Part shown: positions 23,547 through 31,731 of the stretch, in pieces
Numbering within the stretch: position 1 is the stretch's first letter
How the letters are laid out: each line of letters opens with the position of its first letter
NCBI GenBank assembly: GCA_902787375.1
Contig: CADAGD010000026.1
Span: 1 to 34,838, forward strand
Length of the DNA: 34,838 bases
Source: an uncultured Eubacteriales bacterium
Lineage (GTDB): Bacteria > Bacillota > Clostridia > Christensenellales > CAG-138
Reading direction: 5' to 3'
Program-made: the position numbers and the translations under genes
The notes under the pieces: model-generated
The model's database searches: none
Seen by the model: only the letters and a program-made list of their open reading frames with translations
Told to the model about the DNA's origin: nothing

Positions 23547-24426
23547 TTATGCCATAATAGATATAGGCAGCAATTCAATAAGGTACGGGGCTTCGCGTGA
23601 AGGACGCATAATCGAAAAGAGCATTCATACGACAAGGCTCGGACTGGGGCTTCAAAAGAGCGGCAGGCTTGCTGAGGACAGAATGAAGCACAGCCTTGAG
23701 GTGCTTTCAATGCTTGCGAAAAGGGCGGCGGGGGACGGGTTAAGACCCCACGCCTATGCAACAAGCGCGGTGCGCGACGCCGAAAACGGGCGCGAGTTCG
23801 CAAAAAAAGTCGAGAATGTATGCGGTATTCCTGTCAGGATACTCACGGGCGAGCAGGAGGCAAGGTATGCCTATATAGGCGCGGTCGGTTCGGGTACGGA
23901 CTATGATACCCTGCTCGATATAGGCGGAGCGTCCATGCAGATAGTGAACTGCGACAGAGGAGTGAGCTTCAGAGCCGGCTGCGTCAGATGCGGCGATATA
24001 GCAAGGGAATTTACTTCCGCTACCGACTGCGATACGGCTTGGAGCCTGCAACGCCGTGAGATAGAAAAATATCTGGATTCCATAATGGATACATCCGGCT
24101 TTGATATTAAAAGGCTTGTCGGCGTCGGAGGTACCATAACCACGCTTGCCGCGCTCAAGGCGGGGCTTGAGGTGTTCTCGGTGGAAGCGGTCGAGAGAGT
24201 TGTTCTGACGGCGAGGGATGTTGATGAGCTTATTGAAAAGCTCGGTATCATGGGTTCGGAGCGCAGGAAGCATCCCATGCTCATAAAGAGGCATGACGTC
24301 ATAATGTACGGAGCCTGCATACTGAGGTTTGCCATGGAGCGTCTGGGCGTTGACAATATCGGAATAAGCTGCTCCGACGGCATGGACGGGTTTTTGAGAG
24401 TTTTGATGGCTGATGAAGAAAAGTAA
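23539..24426 (+). CDS. Ppx/GppA-family phosphatase
   Basis: A 295-residue exopolyphosphatase/pppGpp phosphatase family protein with the ASKHA fold. It carries the phosphate-binding motifs IIDIGSNSIRYG (6-17) and LLDIGGASMQI (near 130), plus the RDAENG and TGEQEARYA segments. It is of the short, single-catalytic-core kind found next to divIC in Firmicutes. ATG 23539 lies inside the end of the divIC-like gene and is correctly spaced from AGGGTGG; the ATG seven codons earlier lacks a ribosome binding site. The reaction is probably hydrolysis of polyphosphate or (p)ppGpp-related phosphates; which one cannot be told. Confidence 0.92.
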   Translation: MTDYAIIDIGSNSIRYGASREGRIIEKSIHTTRLGLGLQKSGRLAEDRMKHSLEVLSMLAKRAAGDGLRPHAYATSAVRDAENGREFAKKVENVCGIPVRILTGEQEARYAYIGAVGSGTDYDTLLDIGGASMQIVNCDRGVSFRAGCVRCGDIAREFTSATDCDTAWSLQRREIEKYLDSIMDTSGFDIKRLVGVGGTITTLAALKAGLEVFSVEAVERVVLTARDVDELIEKLGIMGSERRKHPMLIKRHDVIMYGACILRFAMERLGVDNIGISCSDGMDGFLRVLMADEEK

Positions 24427-24451
24427 TGATATGGGACGTGAGGAATATCGC

Positions 24452-25030
24452 ATGACCGAAACCGATTCAGGAAAGGTATCGTTGTGGAAGCTTTTTACGG
24501 CTTTCATGCGCATTGGCGCGTTCACATTCGGCGGAGGGTATGCAATGCTCCCGATGCTGGAGCGTGAATGCGTTGAAAAGACCGGCTGGGTGACGCATGA
24601 CGAGCTTCTTGATTATTTTGCCATAGGCCAATGCACTCCGGGCGTAATAGCGGTCAATACCGCGACATTCGTCGGAAAGAAGCACAGGGGCTTTATCGGA
24701 GCTTTTATGACGACGGCAGGCGTTGTGCTGCCATCGTTTGTGATAATATGCCTGCTTGCGGCTCTGCTCAACAGCGTTATGGACATTGCATGGGTTCAGT
24801 ATGCCATGCACGGAGTAAAGGTCGCTGTGGGCGTCCTGATAATCAATACCGTTATAAAACTCGTTCGTGAAAAGATAAAGGGCTTGATAGGGTATGTGCT
24901 GAGCATTGCGGCATTCCTGCTTGTCGTGCTTCCGTTCTTCAAGGTTTCGCCCGTGTTCGTCGTGATAGGCGCGGCTTTAATCGGGATCGTGCGCGGACTT
25001 ATAATTGAAAGGTCGGGGACAAAAGCATGA
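24452..25030 (+). CDS. chrA: Chromate transporter family, first half protein
   Basis: A 192-residue member of the CHR family, with the N-terminal signature TFGGGYAMLPMLERE and the FAIGQCTPGVIAVNTATFVG motif. About five membrane helices are visible. It is a half-size (short-chain) protein; such proteins come in adjacent pairs that together equal one full ChrA. I chose ATG 24452 with GAGGA seven bases upstream; ATG 24413 is in frame but lies inside the ppx gene. It overlaps the second half gene by four bases (ATGA). Family members export chromate or related anions, but many in gut anaerobes have no proven substrate. Confidence 0.92.
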   Translation: MTETDSGKVSLWKLFTAFMRIGAFTFGGGYAMLPMLERECVEKTGWVTHDELLDYFAIGQCTPGVIAVNTATFVGKKHRGFIGAFMTTAGVVLPSFVIICLLAALLNSVMDIAWVQYAMHGVKVAVGVLIINTVIKLVREKIKGLIGYVLSIAAFLLVVLPFFKVSPVFVVIGAALIGIVRGLIIERSGTKA

Positions 25031-25629
25031 ACCTTTATCTTACGCTCATATATGAGTTTTTGCAAATAGGGCTTTTTGCTGCCGGAGGAGGTCTTGCGAC
25101 GCTTCCCTTTCTGAACGCGCTCGCGGATAAGTACCCGTGGCTCACCGCGGATATGATAAACCAGATGGTTGCCCTGTCGGAATCGACTCCGGGGCCGCTC
25201 GGCATCAATATGGCTACATACGCCGGATACATGGCGGGATACTCGACGTTCGGAAGTCCGCTTATGGGCGTCACGACCGCTTTCACAGCCACGGTATCGC
25301 TTGTCACCCCGTCGTTCATAGTCATAATGATAGTCGCCAAGGTCATAGGCAGGTATAAAAATTCAAAGGCAGTAAACAATGCCTTTTCGGGGCTTCGTCC
25401 CGCCGTCGCCGGACTCATTGCCGCCGCCGCGTGGACGGTCATAAAACCCCTGCTTTTCGACTTCGGTGCGGCTGACGTATCGGGTTTTTTCAATCTCCCG
25501 GAGATAATCCTGTTTACGGCATTGATGATAATCACAAATTTGAAGAAGTTTAAGAAGCTGCATCCGCTTGTGTTCATTGCGCTTGCGGCGGCTGCGGGAA
25601 TCATAATAGGCTGTACGCTTGGTTGGTAG
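25027..25629 (+). CDS. chrA: Chromate transporter family, second half protein
   Basis: A 200-residue partner of the preceding protein with the same fold and paired motifs: FAAGGGLATLPFLNALADKY and ALSESTPGPLGINMATYAGY. About five membrane helices. Its ATG overlaps the stop of the first half (ATGA), so they are coupled and presumably form a heterodimer with opposite membrane topologies, as known for short-chain CHR pairs. It is the last gene of the run that starts at the tRNA. A promoter for the next gene follows at 25658. Confidence 0.92.
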   Translation: MNLYLTLIYEFLQIGLFAAGGGLATLPFLNALADKYPWLTADMINQMVALSESTPGPLGINMATYAGYMAGYSTFGSPLMGVTTAFTATVSLVTPSFIVIMIVAKVIGRYKNSKAVNNAFSGLRPAVAGLIAAAAWTVIKPLLFDFGAADVSGFFNLPEIILFTALMIITNLKKFKKLHPLVFIALAAAAGIIIGCTLGW

Positions 25630-25657
25630 CCCGATACGATAATGCTATGTCGCATGT

Positions 25658-25686
25658 TTGCTTTAAAAGCGGATATGCTGTATAAT
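25658..25686 (+). promoter_or_regulatory. Promoter of the beta-eliminating lyase gene
   Basis: TTGCTT, 17 bases, TATAAT; the leader is about 25 bases. No tna-type leader peptide or attenuator is visible. Confidence 0.5.
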
Positions 25687-25717
25687 TAAAGAAAATGAAA
25701 AAAAGGAGACAGTTTTA

Positions 25718-27148
25718 ATGTCTAAAATGAAGCTTTACAGCGGTGGGGAAATACCTGTTGAAATGCACCGCGTATCCATTGTACGTCCCATAAAACTCAT
25801 ACCCGTTGACGCACGTCTGAAGGCACTTGATGCCGCGGGCAACTGCTCTTACAATCTCAGGTCGGATGAGGTGTTCATCGACATGGTAACGGATTCGGGC
25901 TTTAACGCCATGAGCGACGCTCAGGCGGGGGCATTCCATGTTGCCGATTTCGCATATGCCGGAAGCGACAGCTACTATAAGATGGCGGATAAAATACGCG
26001 AGATACTGGGCAAGGAATACTTTCTTCCCGTGCATCAGGGCAGGGCGTGCGAGAACATGCTTGCCAAATCGTTTGTAAAGCAGGGCGATTTAATACCCAC
26101 CAATTTCCATTTCTGCACATTTGCGACGCAGGTATCGCTCTGCGGAGGCGCGGTCGTGGAGTTCTTGCAGGACAAGGGAATTGTCACGGGCGGCGACGAC
26201 GGCTTTAAGGGCGATTACGATATTGAGAAGCTTGAAAAATTCCTGAAGGAAACTCCAGGGGAGCGCATACCCTTCATAAGGATAGAGGCGGGAACCAACC
26301 TGATAGGCGGTCAACCCATATCCATGGACAACATACTTGCGGTTTCCGCGCTTGCCAAGAAGTACGGTATAAAGACGCTGCTTGACATGAGCCTTGCGAT
26401 GGATAATATCCACTTCATAAAGACCCGTGACGAGAAGCGCAGAAATAAGAGCGTGCGCGAGATAACAAGGGAGCTTGCCGACGCGGTCGATATAATCTAT
26501 TTCAGCGGACGCAAGCTGGGCTTTGCCCGCGGCGGCGGCATCTGCATGAATGACCGAGATGATTTTATAAGGGTTCGCGGCTTTGTTTCCTGCTTCGAGG
26601 GCTTCCCGACGTTCGGCGGCATGAGCTCCGCCGAGATGGAGGTCATGCGCGTGGGCTTTGACGATACCATGAATGAGGACGTCATATCCCAGGGCCCCGA
26701 CTTCATAGAGTACATGGTCAGCGAGTTCATAAAGAGGGGCGTTCCCGTGGTCACTCCTGCGGGCGGTCTTGGCTGTCATCTTGACGCGGACAGATTCTGC
26801 GCACACCTCGGCAAGAAGGATTTCAGAGCGGCGGCACTTGCGGCAGCCATATATGTTGTCAGCGGCGTTCGCGGCATGGAGCGCGGTCTTTCAAGCGAAA
26901 AGCCGGAGGAGTCCATCGCGCCGTTCGAGCTTGTGCGCCTTGCCGTTCCGCGCAGGGTCTATACGCTTTCCCACATAATGTACGTTATTGACCGCGTCAC
27001 ATGGCTTTATGAGCATCGTGACATGATAGGCGCAATGCGCTGGGAGGATGAGAGCGTTGAGGAGCATTCGTTCATAGACTTCCTGCGTCCCGTTGATGAT
27101 TGGAGGGAAAGGCTCGCCGAGGAATACAAGAGGGCGGAGCTTGAGTGA
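25718..27148 (+). CDS. Beta-eliminating lyase, tyrosine phenol-lyase/tryptophanase family (divergent)
   Basis: A 476-residue PLP enzyme. Conserved family features: Tyr80 in FAYAGSD, the phosphate loop HQGRA (106-110), Asn194 in TNLIGGQP, Asp223, the PLP lysine Lys266 in YFSGRKLGFARGGG, and the carboxylate-binding Arg407 in LVRLAVPRRVYT. MERG (387-390) is phenol-lyase-like rather than tryptophanase-like. Several usual residues are changed: the DATR motif reads DMSL, SxKKD reads SGRKLG, and the FTTTRYHQEKNG region is FCTFATQVSLCGG. It should still do PLP-dependent beta-elimination of an amino acid, but the substrate is uncertain. AGGAG precedes the ATG. Its stop overlaps rdgB. Confidence 0.88.
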   Translation: MSKMKLYSGGEIPVEMHRVSIVRPIKLIPVDARLKALDAAGNCSYNLRSDEVFIDMVTDSGFNAMSDAQAGAFHVADFAYAGSDSYYKMADKIREILGKEYFLPVHQGRACENMLAKSFVKQGDLIPTNFHFCTFATQVSLCGGAVVEFLQDKGIVTGGDDGFKGDYDIEKLEKFLKETPGERIPFIRIEAGTNLIGGQPISMDNILAVSALAKKYGIKTLLDMSLAMDNIHFIKTRDEKRRNKSVREITRELADAVDIIYFSGRKLGFARGGGICMNDRDDFIRVRGFVSCFEGFPTFGGMSSAEMEVMRVGFDDTMNEDVISQGPDFIEYMVSEFIKRGVPVVTPAGGLGCHLDADRFCAHLGKKDFRAAALAAAIYVVSGVRGMERGLSSEKPEESIAPFELVRLAVPRRVYTLSHIMYVIDRVTWLYEHRDMIGAMRWEDESVEEHSFIDFLRPVDDWRERLAEEYKRAELE

Positions 27149-27759
27149 AGCATATGAAGCTTATAATTGCATCGAATAATAAACATAAGATTGAAGAGAT
27201 AAAGGCGATACTGGGAGTACGCTTTGAAAAAGTGCTTGGCATGAGGGAAGCGGGACTTGAGCTTGAAGTGGACGAGGACGCGGATACCCTTGAGGGCAAC
27301 GCGGGCAAGAAGGCAAGGGAGGTATTCGCCCTTGCGGATTCCATGAATATGCTTGAGAACGGCGACGCCGTGCTTGCCGATGATACGGGACTGCTCGTTG
27401 ACGCGCTTGACGGTGCGCCGGGAGTGCGTTCGGCGAGATACGCAACGGACGGGCATGACGATGCCGCCAACTGCGCAAAGTTGATGCTCAATATGCGGGA
27501 CGTTCCGGAAGGTCGGCGCGGAGCGCATTTTGCGACGGCAATGGTGCTTGCAAGGAAGGGCGAGCCGGATGTCGAGGCGACCGGGCGCGTTTACGGAGTT
27601 ATAACAAGGGAAATGCTCGGAAACAACGGCTTCGGCTATGATCCGCTGTTCTATTATGAACCGATGGGCAAGACGTTTGCACAGATGACGGAGGATGAGA
27701 AGAATCAGGTCAGCCACAGGAAGAACGCTCTTGAGCTGATACTTGCCGGATTGGATTGA
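27145..27759 (+). CDS. rdgB: XTP/dITP pyrophosphatase (RdgB/HAM1)
   Basis: A 204-residue house-cleaning enzyme that hydrolyses non-canonical purine triphosphates (dITP, XTP) to monophosphates. It has the family motifs IIASNNKHKIEEIKAIL near the start, ADDTGLLVDALDGAPGVRSARY (about 78-98), NGFGYDPLFYY and the ending SHRKNALELI. GTG 27145, five bases after GGAG and inside the stop of the lyase gene, and ATG 27154 are both reasonable starts. It is coupled to the genes on both sides by overlaps. Confidence 0.96.
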   Translation: MKHMKLIIASNNKHKIEEIKAILGVRFEKVLGMREAGLELEVDEDADTLEGNAGKKAREVFALADSMNMLENGDAVLADDTGLLVDALDGAPGVRSARYATDGHDDAANCAKLMLNMRDVPEGRRGAHFATAMVLARKGEPDVEATGRVYGVITREMLGNNGFGYDPLFYYEPMGKTFAQMTEDEKNQVSHRKNALELILAGLD

Positions 27760-27764
27760 GCCGC

Positions 27765-28286
27765 ATGGTCAGGATAGCTGTGATTTCGGATACGCATGGC
27801 TCGCTTGACGCGGTTGAAAAGGCGATAGCCGCTGCGGGCGACGTCGATTGCTGGTTCCATCTTGGGGATTTTGCCTCCGACGCGAAGTACATATCGAAAA
27901 AAACGGGGCTGCCCGTCTATTCGGTGCTTGGAAACTGCGACGGATGGGTGCTTGCGGGAGCCTCCCAAAGCGTTTCATATCCGGAGCCGCAGCGGACGTC
28001 CGCGTCGGAGATGGTAGTCACCGTTGGAAAAGCGCGCATAATGCTCTGCCACGGACATACATATGACGTTGACTTTGACACATTAAGGCTTGGGTACAGA
28101 GCGGAGGAGCTTGAATGCGACGCGGTACTGTATGGGCATACCCATGTATCGGAGCTTTCGGCATACGGCAGGGTTATGAAGCTGAATCCGGGAAGCCCAT
28201 CCCGTCCAAGGGGCGGAAGAAAGTCGAGCTTTGCCATTATGACTGTGGATGAAGCAAGGGTGAATGCCGATATAGTGCTGTTGTAA
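27765..28286 (+). CDS. Metallophosphoesterase, YfcE/MJ0936 type
   Basis: A 173-residue calcineurin-like phosphodiesterase. Metal-binding motifs in order: AVISDTHGSLDA (DxH), HLGDFASD (GDxxx), VLGNCDGW (GNC/HD) and LCHGHTYD with LYGHTHVSEL (GHTH). The end MKLNPGSPSRPRGG is typical of the YfcE/YsnB group. It is a cytoplasmic enzyme acting on small phosphodiesters in vitro; the natural substrate is unknown. It follows rdgB closely, the usual Firmicutes order. It lacks a clear ribosome binding site, so translation probably continues from rdgB; TTG 27756, overlapping the rdgB stop, is an alternative start. Confidence 0.93.
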   Translation: MVRIAVISDTHGSLDAVEKAIAAAGDVDCWFHLGDFASDAKYISKKTGLPVYSVLGNCDGWVLAGASQSVSYPEPQRTSASEMVVTVGKARIMLCHGHTYDVDFDTLRLGYRAEELECDAVLYGHTHVSELSAYGRVMKLNPGSPSRPRGGRKSSFAIMTVDEARVNADIVLL

Positions 28287-28325
28287 AAACGGAAAAAGGG
28301 CTATTGCATTAAGCCCGTTATAAAG

Positions 28326-28365
28326 AAACAAGCATGATTCGATTATCCGCCGAATCATGCTTGTT
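28326..28365. terminator. Bidirectional hairpin between converging genes
   Basis: AACAAGCATGATTCG and CGAATCATGCTTGTT form a perfect 15-bp stem. It separates the phosphoesterase gene from greA; on the minus strand it is followed by a T-rich stretch. Confidence 0.75.
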
Positions 28366-28383
28366 GTTTGCGCTTTGATGGTT

Positions 28384-28851
28384 TTATTTTATGCCCGTAA
28401 TAACGTACTTTATCACTCCGCCGGGGGTGGTAACCTCGACTGTTTCGCCGAGCTTATGCCCTATCAGACCGTTGCCGACGGGGGAGTTGTTGGAGATACG
28501 CTTTTTAAAGGGATCGGCTTCGGCAGCACCGACTATCTGATACTCATCGTCACGATTCTTGGTGATGTTGCGAAGCGATACGGTGGAGCCGACTGTTACC
28601 GTATTGGCGTTGGAGGAGGAGCTGCCTATTACTATGGCGTTCTTGAGCATGGCCTCGACCTCGGCTATTTCGTATTCGTTCTTCGCCTGAAGCTCCTTGG
28701 CGGCGTCGTATTCCGCGTTTTCACTCAGGTCGCCCTGAGCCCTCGCTTCGGAGATCAGCTCGGCTATTTCGGTTCTGCGTATATTCTTCAGATATGCAAG
28801 CTTATCGTCAAGCTCTTTCTTTCCTTCCGGAGTTAAATATACCTCTGCCAT
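28384..28851 (-). CDS. greA: Transcription elongation factor GreA
   Basis: A 155-residue factor that stimulates RNA cleavage in backtracked RNA polymerase. The N-terminal coiled-coil finger (1-75) contains the two acidic tip residues within ENAEYDAAKE. The C-terminal FKBP-like domain (about 80-155) ends in SPVGNGLIGHKLGETVEVTT. This is the normal family length. AAGGA lies upstream of the ATG, and a perfect-consensus promoter at 28910-28938 drives it alone. Confidence 0.97.
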   Translation of the reverse strand: MAEVYLTPEGKKELDDKLAYLKNIRRTEIAELISEARAQGDLSENAEYDAAKELQAKNEYEIAEVEAMLKNAIVIGSSSSNANTVTVGSTVSLRNITKNRDDEYQIVGAAEADPFKKRISNNSPVGNGLIGHKLGETVEVTTPGGVIKYVITGIK

Positions 28852-28909
28852 TTTATATTATTCCTTTCGTTTAGCTTTTTAATCTAAAAGGCATTCGCCC
28901 GTTTTTTGA

Positions 28910-28938
28910 ATTATATTAATAGGCGGAGCCTTTGTCAA
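28910..28938 (-). promoter_or_regulatory. greA promoter
   Basis: Minus-strand TTGACA (28933-28938), 17 bases, TATAAT (28910-28915): full consensus. Confidence 0.9.
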
Positions 28939-28967
28939 GCGTTTAACAATAAAACATACCGCGTATT

Positions 28968-29939
28968 TCAGCGCAGGCTGTCCCTGAATCGGTATAACAG
29001 CTCAAGCATTTGAGCGGGGGAGCGTGCCACGTTTACGTCGCGTCTGAAATCGAGTGCGCCGCGCATACCCTTCGTGTACCATGACATATGCTTGCGCAGT
29101 TCGGGAAACAGGCGCGGATCCCTTTCGTTAAGAAATCCCTCGGCATGGCGTATGGCTTCGCTCATGCGCTCATAATCCGTCGGAGGAGTATAGCCCCTGC
29201 CCTCAAGAGCGGCGTGTATCTCGTCAAATATGAAGGGATTGCCCTCGGCGCCCCTGGCGACCATAACTCCCGCGCAGCCGGTGGTTTTTAGCATTTCAAC
29301 CGCCGCCTGACCTGAGAATACATCGCCGTTTCCAAGCACGGGTATTGAAACGGAAGCAACGACCTCGGCTATTATCTGCCAATCGGCGGCTCCGTGATAG
29401 AGCTGCTCGCGCGTTCGACCGTGAACGCCTATAACGGCAGCTCCCGAATCCTCCATGGCTTTTGCGAACTCAACCGCGTTGACGCTCTTTTCATCCCAGC
29501 CCTTTCGGAACTTGCAGCTTACGGGAAGGCGGGAAGCCTTTACCGCCGCCTCCATGACCGCAGCCGCCCTCGGAATGTTTCGCATAAGCGCGGAACCCTC
29601 GCCGTTGCCGGTTATCTTGGGCATCGGGCAGCCCATGTTGATGTCGATCATGGCGATACCGCCGTCGGATTCGTCGGCGATGCGCTTTATCATGTCGGAT
29701 ATTATGTCCGGCTCACTTCCGAAAAGCTGAACGGCGCATGGACGCTCTGTTTCGGAAACGCGCAGAAGCTCCTTGGTCTTGCTTCCGCCATAAAAGAGAC
29801 CCTTTGCGCTGACCATCTCGGTATAGGTAAAATCACAGCCATGCTCGATACATATCCGCCGGAATACCGAGTCGGATATGCCTGCCATCGGGGCAAGCAC
29901 GACGGGCGGGTCGTGTCGTTTGAATACGGGTATATCCAC
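28968..29939 (-). CDS. dusB: tRNA-dihydrouridine synthase
   Basis: A 323-residue FMN enzyme that reduces uridines in tRNA D-loops using NADPH. The TIM barrel starts VVLAPMAGISDSVFRRI. It has the DINMGCPMPKITGNGEGSAL loop; the Cys of NMGCP is the expected catalytic acid. It also has GVHGRTREQLYHGAADW and IPVLGNGDVFSG, and a helical C-terminal domain. The start is GTG 29939 with AAGGA seven bases upstream, three bases after the stop of the preceding gene. Last gene of the dapF operon. The symbol follows the usual naming of the single Firmicutes Dus; the exact tRNA position is not shown. Confidence 0.95.
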   Translation of the reverse strand: MDIPVFKRHDPPVVLAPMAGISDSVFRRICIEHGCDFTYTEMVSAKGLFYGGSKTKELLRVSETERPCAVQLFGSEPDIISDMIKRIADESDGGIAMIDINMGCPMPKITGNGEGSALMRNIPRAAAVMEAAVKASRLPVSCKFRKGWDEKSVNAVEFAKAMEDSGAAVIGVHGRTREQLYHGAADWQIIAEVVASVSIPVLGNGDVFSGQAAVEMLKTTGCAGVMVARGAEGNPFIFDEIHAALEGRGYTPPTDYERMSEAIRHAEGFLNERDPRLFPELRKHMSWYTKGMRGALDFRRDVNVARSPAQMLELLYRFRDSLR

Positions 29940-29942
29940 AGC

Positions 29943-30512
29943 TTATTCCTTACCCTCAAGCTGACTGTAATCCGGCGTGGGACGAACCTCCTCGGCAGGA
30001 TTTTCCTGCACCACGTCAAGACTGTCTATAAGCCAGCGGCCGTCCTTTTTTATGAGGTTGATTTTATAGAGCATGGAAACCCATGGCGTTACGGTCGCGC
30101 TTATCTCATCCGATATGGGGGAGGCGTTTATGATGGGAATACGCTCCACATATGTGATGCTGCCCGCACTTGACCACGGGAAGACGGATATTCCCTTTAT
30201 ATCATAGCGATAATCATAGGTATCGACGGCATAATCAAGATACGCGCCGCTGTTGAGCAGCTCGTCGGACGCTATGAATTTGTTTGTGAAGAACTGTTCA
30301 AGCTCAACAGGGGAACCGTTCTTCAATATGGTTTCGGCGCGAAGCTTCATGCCCTCGGTTGTGACTATGTACATGTTGCTGATGTACATGGATTCGGTGA
30401 AAACGGCATAAGCGACGCCGAGCAGGAGACTTATTATAAGAACCGCCCGCAGCAGGAACCATATTGACCGCCTTGCTTTTCCAAGCGGATTTCTGTTTTC
30501 GGATTTATCCAT
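29943..30512 (-). CDS. Membrane-anchored protein of unknown function, 189 aa
   Basis: A basic N-terminal tail (about 1-17), one membrane helix (SIWFLLRAVLIISLLLGVAY, about 16-36), then an extracytoplasmic domain of about 145 residues. Its last part (MLYKINLIKKDGRWLIDSLD) looks like the final strands of an NTF2-like fold. The tail is Pro/Glu-rich. It has no lipobox and no known catalytic motif. The start overlaps the stop of the TSCPD gene by 8 bases, and dusB starts three bases after its stop, so it is firmly inside the operon. The family is not recognised. Confidence 0.8.
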   Translation of the reverse strand: MDKSENRNPLGKARRSIWFLLRAVLIISLLLGVAYAVFTESMYISNMYIVTTEGMKLRAETILKNGSPVELEQFFTNKFIASDELLNSGAYLDYAVDTYDYRYDIKGISVFPWSSAGSITYVERIPIINASPISDEISATVTPWVSMLYKINLIKKDGRWLIDSLDVVQENPAEEVRPTPDYSQLEGKE

Positions 30513-30753
30513 TTATAGCCTGCTTGATAGCCCTTGCCAACTGGTCGCCGCAGGAGGTCGAGTTGCTTCCGCAGCGGACGCCGTCAAGACGCTCTATGGC
30601 AAACTCCGGCGTTGCTCCCTCAAGAAGACGCCCTATTGATTTGAGATTACCGTTGCAGCCGTTTGTAAAAACTATATTGTGAAGCTTGCCGTCCTCGATA
30701 TCAAAATCAATCATCGTGGAACATGTTCCGTATGTCTTGTAAGTGTAGTGCAT
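30505..30753 (-). CDS. TSCPD-domain protein (TIGR03905-like)
   Basis: An 82-residue cytoplasmic protein: YKTYGTCSTMIDFDIEDGKL, then NIVFTNGCNGNLKSIGRLLE, and Cys residues in DGVRCGSNSTSCGDQL. This is the TSCPD domain, which also occurs at the end of some vitamin-B12-dependent ribonucleotide reductases; here it stands alone, as in the TIGR03905 group. Four conserved Cys suggest metal binding. The role is unknown. AAGGAG lies six bases before the ATG. Confidence 0.85.
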   Translation of the reverse strand: MHYTYKTYGTCSTMIDFDIEDGKLHNIVFTNGCNGNLKSIGRLLEGATPEFAIERLDGVRCGSNSTSCGDQLARAIKQAING

Positions 30754-30797
30754 CTGTAACTCCTTATATGAAAATCAATGAAAAATTAAAGCGCGGA

Positions 30798-31640
30798 TTA
30801 TAATTCCACAGTTCCCTCGAATACCTTTTCGGCGGGGCCGGACATGTATATGAAGCCCTCTCCGTCCCATTCTATGCGCAGGGAGCCGAGGGGAACTCTG
30901 ACATTTACGACTTTTTCGGTCAGCCCGGACTTGATACAGGCGGCGGCGACAGCGGTCGCGCCGGTTCCACAGCAGAGAGTAGCTCCGCAGCCGCGCTCCC
31001 ACGCGCGCATTATGACGGAACGCCTGTCCTCAATTTCAACAAACGATACGTTCGTCTTTTCGGGGAACGCCTCATGATGCTCAAGAGCCATGCCGTATTT
31101 TTCAATATCGAGGGAGCGGACGTCGTCCACGAATACGACGAGCTGAGGAATGCCGGAATTGACGGCGGTGGCTGTAAACTCACGGCCGCATACGGTGATG
31201 GGCTGCATTATAAACTCATCGAAGTCGGATATCATGGGAATATCACCGGTGAGGAAGCTGGGCTTGCCCATGTTCACACGGACGGACATTACGGCTCCGT
31301 CCTTGAGCAAAAGCTGGGGCTTTTTTATACCCGCAAGGGTTTCCACGGAAAACCCGTCATAGGGTATCCAGCCGGATTCGAACACAACGCGGGAGAAGCA
31401 GCGGATGCCGTTGCCGCACATCTGAGCCTGAGTGCCGTCGCTGTTGTAAACGAGCATGGCGATGTCGGCTATATCGCTTTTTTTTGCGACGAGCAGACAG
31501 TCGCCGCCGATGCCGGTTCTGCGGTTGCAGAGCTTTCTTGCGACGCGGGGCATTTCTTCGGGGGATATTCTTTCCTCACGGTCGTCAATGACGATCATAT
31601 CGTTTCCGAGTCCGTGAAGCTTATAAAAGGTCTGTTGCAT
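30798..31640 (-). CDS. dapF: Diaminopimelate epimerase
   Basis: A 280-residue PLP-independent racemase converting LL- to meso-diaminopimelate for peptidoglycan and lysine. The two catalytic cysteines are Cys75 in QMCGNGIRC and Cys224 in TLCCGTGATA. The N-terminal KLHGLGNDMIVID motif is complete. One family motif is altered: the usual GNPH segment reads GIPQ (163-166). GGAG lies seven bases before the ATG. It is the first gene of an operon with the TSCPD protein, the membrane-anchored protein and dusB, under the promoter at 31686-31714. Confidence 0.96.
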   Translation of the reverse strand: MQQTFYKLHGLGNDMIVIDDREERISPEEMPRVARKLCNRRTGIGGDCLLVAKKSDIADIAMLVYNSDGTQAQMCGNGIRCFSRVVFESGWIPYDGFSVETLAGIKKPQLLLKDGAVMSVRVNMGKPSFLTGDIPMISDFDEFIMQPITVCGREFTATAVNSGIPQLVVFVDDVRSLDIEKYGMALEHHEAFPEKTNVSFVEIEDRRSVIMRAWERGCGATLCCGTGATAVAAACIKSGLTEKVVNVRVPLGSLRIEWDGEGFIYMSGPAEKVFEGTVEL

Positions 31641-31685
31641 ATGTCAACTCCGAATAAATAATTAGAGAACGAAAATCCTCAACCT

Positions 31686-31714
31686 ATTATAACTCAAAAC
31701 AATGAGGGTTACAA
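31686..31714 (-). promoter_or_regulatory. dapF operon promoter
   Basis: Minus-strand TTGTAA (31709-31714), 17 bases, TATAAT (31686-31691). Confidence 0.6.
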
Positions 31715-31731
31715 GACCCATTTAAATGGTA

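Noticed and set aside
26090-26806. Minus-strand open frame inside the lyase gene
   Set aside because: Shadow of a strongly conserved PLP enzyme frame; no ribosome binding site.
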